Origin: Bifidobacteriaceae bacterium
GTDB lineage: Bacteria; Actinomycetota; Actinomycetes; Actinomycetales; Bifidobacteriaceae
Assembly (NCBI GenBank): GCA_022649925.1
Contig: JALCOX010000008.1
Coordinates: forward strand, 1 to 42,542
Direction of reading: 5' to 3'
Length of the DNA stretch: 42,542 nucleotides
The position numbers were made by a program, and so were the translations under genes. How positions within the stretch are numbered: the first letter of the stretch is position 1; the number at the start of each line of letters is the position of its first letter. This document shows, one piece after another, positions 37,865 to 42,542 of this stretch. The notes beneath the pieces are model-generated. The model saw nothing but the letters and a program-made list of their open reading frames with translations, made no database searches and was not told where the DNA came from.

Positions 37865-38797
37865 ATGACTTTGCCATCGATCCTGACCAAGGGCCACGCC
37901 ACCGCGAACGATTTTGTCATCTTCGCTGATCCGACGGGCTCTTTCGACCCCACGCCCGAAGAGGTAGCGGCCATTTGCGACCGGCATCGCGGCATCGGTG
38001 GTGATGGACTTATTCGCCTCACCCGCCCCGAGTATGTGGCCGATCTCAGTGTGATTCAGAAGAACATGTTGCGTGGTCAGGGAGCCGAGTGGTTCATGGA
38101 CTATCGCAATGCGGACGGCAGCCTTGCCGAGATGTGTGGCAACGGCACGCGCCTCACCGCTCGCTTCGCACAGTCACTGGGCGAGATGGGTACCGAAATT
38201 GGCTCCGAATTCAAGCTCGCGACTCGGGCGGGCGTCAAGACGTTGATCTTCCGTGGCGAGGACTCAGAACTTGGTAAAGATGTTTTTACCGTTCGCATGG
38301 GTGGATGGTCGGCCGGGGAGATCGGAGAATACTCCGTTACCATCCCCGGTGTTGAGGGAGTCGCTGCGGCGACATTCGCCGATCTTGGTAATCCTCATGT
38401 GGTGAGCGTTGTCGGAGATCGCACGGGGCAATTTTCCGAAAGAATCCCGAGCTCGTCTTTGCCTGACGTCGAGGACCTTGACCTTTCACGGACCCCGGTT
38501 GTGAGCCCGCGGCTTGAGAGCGGTCAGAACGCTGAGTTCGTGCGCATCGACACGGCCAGTGCGATCGACATTGCGGGCACCGCCACCATGCGCGTTAACG
38601 AGCGCGGCGTGGGGGAGACGTTGTCGTGCGGAACGGGCCTGTGCGCCACCGCCATCGTCCTGCGAAAACTGACCGGAATCGATAACTGGACGATTACGGT
38701 ACGCGGCGGCATCCTCCGCGTTGAGGTCAGCGACTCCGACGTTTCGCTCACGGGTGCAAGCAGGCTCGTCGGAGCGGTATCACTTATCAAAAAGTAG
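37865..38797 (+). CDS. dapF: Diaminopimelate epimerase
   Basis: GNGTRLTARFAQSLG, GNPHVVSVVGD, GVGETLSCGTGLCATAIVLRK motifs; start ATG 37865 or 37859. Confidence 0.94.
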   Translation: MTLPSILTKGHATANDFVIFADPTGSFDPTPEEVAAICDRHRGIGGDGLIRLTRPEYVADLSVIQKNMLRGQGAEWFMDYRNADGSLAEMCGNGTRLTARFAQSLGEMGTEIGSEFKLATRAGVKTLIFRGEDSELGKDVFTVRMGGWSAGEIGEYSVTIPGVEGVAAATFADLGNPHVVSVVGDRTGQFSERIPSSSLPDVEDLDLSRTPVVSPRLESGQNAEFVRIDTASAIDIAGTATMRVNERGVGETLSCGTGLCATAIVLRKLTGIDNWTITVRGGILRVEVSDSDVSLTGASRLVGAVSLIKK

Positions 38798-38851
38798 AAG
38801 AGGGGCACGCAGGAGCGCGAGATTGCAGGATCCGCGCTGATCCCCGCGTGT

Positions 38852-39550
38852 TTAGAAGATCGCTGCGCCGTCTTTGATGAGGATCATCGCGATGAGAACA
38901 GCGATCCACAGCACATCGATCATGAGATCAATGTTTGGACGGTAGTAACCATCCATGAATCTGCGAAGCCCGGCGCACCGGCCGTCCTCCTTCGGAAGTC
39001 TCTGGACGGTCACCGTGGCATGTGTCAACGCCATGAACTGAATGGTGGTGGCGAACATAAGGCCGAGGCACCAAGGGCACAGAGCGTTGATGACGAACAG
39101 TGATTGCGAGAAGAGCCAGTAGGCGTAGGCGAGGGCCGCGAGTCCACCGAACCAGGTGGCAGTGGCAAACCAGCGGGGAACCGCGATGCGCGCGAGTCCG
39201 ATGACGGCGATGGTGACGAAGACGGCTTCCGCAGCGATGCCAAAGAAGGCATTAGGGAAGCTCAGTCCGGCGAACTTGATGAATTCCGCTTGCCACGACT
39301 GCGCAACACTAGAGCACGAGAGCACGGCGTTGATGTCGCACCCCAAGGCCTGCTGCGGGTGGCGCGCCAATTGCAGAGTTTCGGCGGCGAGCATAAAAGA
39401 GACGTAGAGGGCCGCCACTGAAGCGACCAGCATCACCGTGTAAAGCCAGGTTGCCTGATGCCGCCACTTGCTGTGGAAGGTGTCTGGAGCACCGCCTTCT
39501 GGTGCGTTGTCAGCGCTGGTGAGTGTGTTCTCTTCTGTAGTGGTACTCAT
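38852..39550 (-). CDS. Vitamin K epoxide reductase (VKOR) family membrane protein
   Basis: TM-rich, ALGCDINAVLSCSSVAQSWQAEFIKFAGLSFPNAFFG and FVINALCPWCLGLMFATTIQFM (CPWC motif). Confidence 0.92.
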   Translation of the reverse strand: MSTTTEENTLTSADNAPEGGAPDTFHSKWRHQATWLYTVMLVASVAALYVSFMLAAETLQLARHPQQALGCDINAVLSCSSVAQSWQAEFIKFAGLSFPNAFFGIAAEAVFVTIAVIGLARIAVPRWFATATWFGGLAALAYAYWLFSQSLFVINALCPWCLGLMFATTIQFMALTHATVTVQRLPKEDGRCAGLRRFMDGYYRPNIDLMIDVLWIAVLIAMILIKDGAAIF

Positions 39551-39593
39551 GGTTCTCCTCGTGTCAGTCCGCCTTTAGTCTACGATGGAATTT

Positions 39594-40550
39594 ATGAATG
39601 CATCCATCCCTCGCGAAGAAATATCGTCGAGCGCGTCTGCCCGTCATGGGCATTCTCGCGACTGCGACGCTGTCCAGGGAAATGCGCAACGGGGTTGGGA
39701 TCTACATTGTCATACCGTCTATTCGGATGGAACCTTGAGTCCACGAGACCTCGTTGATCTCGGAGAGGAAAAGGGACTCGGCGGAGTCGCCATCACAGAC
39801 CACGACACCACCGCAGGCTGGGCGGACGCAGGCGTAGCCGCGCGAGCGTGCCACTATCCCGTGATGCGGGGCTCGGAAATCACGGCGGATCATCACGGCA
39901 TCTCCGTTCACATGCTCGCCTATCTCTATATTCCTGACAACCCGGTGCTCCAGGCGCTCTTCGCCGCCACGAGAGCGCGTCGCATCGAACGGACGAAGTG
40001 CATGGTGGAGCGTCTCTCACACGACTTTCCCATCACCTGGGACGACGTCGTCGCCCAAACCAAGGAGGGCGAGGACACGACCATCGGACGTCCTCACATC
40101 GCCGATGCCCTCGTTGCGGCAGGTGTGTACCCAGATCGTTCTGCGGCCTTCGCGGCTGCCGTGGGGGGTAAGAGTAAGTATTTCATCCCCGTCACGTCGC
40201 CGCGGGTGGAGAGCGTCATCCAAGCTGTCAAAACTGCGGGAGGCGTTGTCTTTATTGCCCATCCAGGGGCGAGCTCACGGAACAGGCATCTCCTCAGCGA
40301 TGAGGATTTTCATGCATTTGCGGATTTGGGCCTCGACGGTCTCGAGGTGCACCATCGTGATAATTCCCCCGAGCAACAGGCCCGCCTCACTCGAATCGCC
40401 ACTGAATACAACCTCTTGCGCAGCGGTGGATCAGATTGGCATGGAGCGGGCAAGCCCAATGTTCTCGGGGAAAATACGACCGATCCGCAGACGGTCGCCG
40501 AGATTGTCCGACGAGGAACAATCGAGCTCGTCGGAACGCATTTAAATTAA
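39594..40550 (+). CDS. PHP domain phosphoesterase (TrpH/RNase AM-like)
   Basis: WDLHCHTVYSDGTLSPRDLVDLGEEKGLGGVAITDHDTTAGW, GSEITADHHGISVHMLAY, FIAHPGASSR, SGGSDWHG. Confidence 0.9.
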   Translation: MNASIPREEISSSASARHGHSRDCDAVQGNAQRGWDLHCHTVYSDGTLSPRDLVDLGEEKGLGGVAITDHDTTAGWADAGVAARACHYPVMRGSEITADHHGISVHMLAYLYIPDNPVLQALFAATRARRIERTKCMVERLSHDFPITWDDVVAQTKEGEDTTIGRPHIADALVAAGVYPDRSAAFAAAVGGKSKYFIPVTSPRVESVIQAVKTAGGVVFIAHPGASSRNRHLLSDEDFHAFADLGLDGLEVHHRDNSPEQQARLTRIATEYNLLRSGGSDWHGAGKPNVLGENTTDPQTVAEIVRRGTIELVGTHLN

Positions 40551-40566
40551 CTGTATTTAAATGAAC

Positions 40567-40794
40567 TCAGTCGAGCGCGCCGAATCCGACCGGGTGCGCC
40601 GTTTCAGAACCCACGATTGCGTAGCCGAGCGTTGCTCCGGGAATCAAAATGTGGCGGCCCTTGGAATCGACGATGTCGGCATTCTTGCCGCTGTCGACGG
40701 CGTCGTTGATGGCCGAGACGATTTCGTCCGCAGACTTGTCGGTGGTGAAGGTCACCGTGCGTGCAATGTGCTGAATTCCGATTTCAACGTCCAT
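40567..40794 (-). CDS. DUF3107 family protein
   Basis: VEIGIQHIARTVTFTTDKSADEIVSAINDAVDSG..DSKGRHILIPGATLGYAIVGSETAHPVGFG; conserved actinobacterial small protein. Confidence 0.85.
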   Translation of the reverse strand: MDVEIGIQHIARTVTFTTDKSADEIVSAINDAVDSGKNADIVDSKGRHILIPGATLGYAIVGSETAHPVGFGALD

Positions 40795-40955
40795 GATTCT
40801 CCTTGTGTGGGGTGTGCGGCGAATCGCACTGTCACTAGTGTTCGATGGTAGTCGCCGGCGGATGTGTGCCCACCGAGTTTCGCTGGAAGCCTGAGAGGCG
40901 GGGGCTACCAGGAACGCGAGGTCTCAGTGTTGCAGTGTTTCAGGCGTCACTGGAT

Positions 40956-42314
40956 TCAGTCGTCAGCGCTGGGGGATTCCGAGCTGTTGTCCTCGTCCTC
41001 ATCTTCGTCGAGCGAGACGTAACCGGGCTTGTCGCTCAGCCCTCGCAATCCTTGCAGGCCTTCTGCGTGTGCCTGAGTTTCAGTTTCGTGTGTCTCTTCG
41101 GCATCGTGGGCGAGATGACGGTCAAACGCTTCAGTTTTTGCGGCACGCAGCTCTTCCAATTCCGGGTCGACCACACTTCCGTCGGTCCCGTTTTCGGCAC
41201 TGTTTTGTGCACTGGGGACGGGAATTGGATCGTGATGGGGAGCAGGCGCCGGGGTGTGCTCCGCCGAATTCTGTTCGCTTGCCACGGGGCTGTCGGAGGA
41301 TTCTGACAGCAGCGTTCCGACGGTGATAGTCGAGCTCGCCTCGTCGTGAGGAGATTCTGCGGAAGGGGCCTTGGGCGTCACCGGGATGACGGGATTGAGG
41401 AGGGCGGCAAGTTTTTCCACGCGGGCGCGCGCAGCACGAATCCATGTGCGGTCCGCGGCGTCGAGCGCGCGGAGCAGGTCGCGCACAATGTCCATTTGGC
41501 GCCACAGGCGTGCTCTAGGGACAATGCGGGCGTCCATGTGCGATCCCATCATGCGTCCGTAGGCGGAAAGGAGCGCATCGCGTTGCTGATCTGTCATCCA
41601 ATCCTCATAGGCCCACGCGAAATCGCGTGCCGGGTCGCTGACTTGAATATTCTCCCAATTGCGCATGGCCCGAACCGAGTCGTCGCGGAACAAAATGTCG
41701 TTGGGGGAGAAGTCACCATGAAGAGTGCGCGGTGTGAATTGCCACAGTGCATCGATGCCAGCGAGCTGTTCCCAACGTTCGACGATGGCCTGTGGGACTT
41801 CAGGGCTCTGCTTGAGGCGGGCAATCCATGCGGTGAGATCCGCGCGGATCCCCTCCGCGGTGAAGCGCGGGTAACCGGCGTCGAGAAGGAAATCGGTGTC
41901 CACCAAGTGCACAGAGGCGATAGCGGTCCCCAGAGATGTGCACTGTGCAAGGCTGAGTTGGTCGAAGGGGAGGGGTGTCCCCTCGAGGTGGCGTGTGAGG
42001 GTGACGGGATGGCCCTCAACGTCGCCCGTGGCGATTGCCTTCTCAAGGCGAATCGTCAGTCGTGAGACTTCCGTCGAGCGTTCCATCAGCTTGGCGGCGA
42101 GCGCGCGTTTGCGCAAAATCTTGCCGGCGGTTGAGCTGTCAGCGACAGCGACGTCGTATTCGGCGCCCTGCGTGTCGAGGGCGACAGCGATTTCGATGTC
42201 ACCTCGAATTCCAGTTTCACTGAGATTTTGGGCGTCGTGGACCGCCACCACGCTCAAATCGGGAGCAACTGCGGACGCCATGGCGGCGAGAAGATAGGGA
42301 GTGCGTTTCGTCAC
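40956..42314 (-). CDS. Phosphotransferase (APH/macrolide phosphotransferase-like fold) with acidic, low-complexity C-terminus
   Basis: TPRTLHGDFSPNDILFRDDSVRAMRNWENIQVSDPARDFAWAYEDW; C-terminal Ala/Glu/Asp-rich tail. Confidence 0.85.
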   Translation of the reverse strand: MTKRTPYLLAAMASAVAPDLSVVAVHDAQNLSETGIRGDIEIAVALDTQGAEYDVAVADSSTAGKILRKRALAAKLMERSTEVSRLTIRLEKAIATGDVEGHPVTLTRHLEGTPLPFDQLSLAQCTSLGTAIASVHLVDTDFLLDAGYPRFTAEGIRADLTAWIARLKQSPEVPQAIVERWEQLAGIDALWQFTPRTLHGDFSPNDILFRDDSVRAMRNWENIQVSDPARDFAWAYEDWMTDQQRDALLSAYGRMMGSHMDARIVPRARLWRQMDIVRDLLRALDAADRTWIRAARARVEKLAALLNPVIPVTPKAPSAESPHDEASSTITVGTLLSESSDSPVASEQNSAEHTPAPAPHHDPIPVPSAQNSAENGTDGSVVDPELEELRAAKTEAFDRHLAHDAEETHETETQAHAEGLQGLRGLSDKPGYVSLDEDEDEDNSSESPSADD

Positions 42315-42363
42315 ATTCCCACACTAATACATACAAAGTCCATATTTTTGCGACAATAGGGGT

Positions 42364-42542
42364 GTGCCTCGTGATGCAGCATTTCTTTTGACCGATCTTG
42401 ACGACGCCCAGCGGCGTGCCGCCAGTGCCCTCGACGGGCCTGTGCGCATTACCGCAGTCGCAGGAGCGGGTAAAACTCGTACCATTACACGCCGCATTGC
42501 TTACGGGTGTGCGAGCGGAAAGTGGGATCCCGAAAAAACCGT
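42364..42542 (+). CDS. UvrD/Rep-family ATP-dependent DNA helicase, N-terminal fragment cut by window end
   Basis: VPRDAAFLLTDLDDAQRRAASALDGPVRITAVAGAGKTRTITRRIAYG: Q motif and Walker A; GTG start. Confidence 0.85.
   Translation, partial: MPRDAAFLLTDLDDAQRRAASALDGPVRITAVAGAGKTRTITRRIAYGCASGKWDPEKT

Noticed and set aside
38806-38850. Hairpin between convergent dapF and VKOR genes (CACGC..AGCGCG / CGCGCT..GCGTG)
   Set aside because: Plausible bidirectional terminator, but it has a large internal loop and no U-run on either side; too weak to call

Overview
The window is a gene-dense chromosomal segment from a high-GC Gram-positive (actinobacterial) genome. I did not assign genus or species. Content from left to right: the end of purE and purK; a purine operon on the minus strand (purT-purC-purS-purQ-purL-purF-purM-purD in transcription order); a GT4 glycosyltransferase; a SugE/Gdx-type SMR exporter with a structured leader; a GNAT acetyltransferase; a small RHH protein and an SPFH membrane protein; a membrane-fused spermidine-synthase-like protein; a CBS-pair protein; xseB/xseA; a 1571-aa acyl-CoA dehydratase activase (HgdC/BadF-type) fusion; a three-gene WxL-type cell-surface locus (small WxL protein, DUF916-type WxL-interacting protein, LRR-WxL protein); an alpha/beta hydrolase; a PIN toxin-antitoxin pair; an isochorismatase-family hydrolase; a padR-DUF1048-ABC transporter operon; ileS behind a translational T-box; dapF; a VKOR-family protein; a PHP phosphoesterase; a DUF3107 protein; a phosphotransferase-like protein; and the start of a UvrD-like helicase. 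The most interesting non-standard signals are: (1) a compact WxL/LRR surface locus in a high-GC actinobacterium; (2) two intergenic elements, both between convergent genes, built from inverted arrays of units with an exact 20-nt period and a TGTGCGGA/TGTGCAGA core; (3) a three-hairpin leader ending in an intrinsic terminator upstream of the SMR exporter, a candidate riboswitch or attenuator that does not visibly match guanidine riboswitch consensuses I remember; (4) a structured ileS-dapF intergenic region with a perfect 17-bp inverted repeat. All calls come from reading the sequence and the supplied ORF track. No database search was run.
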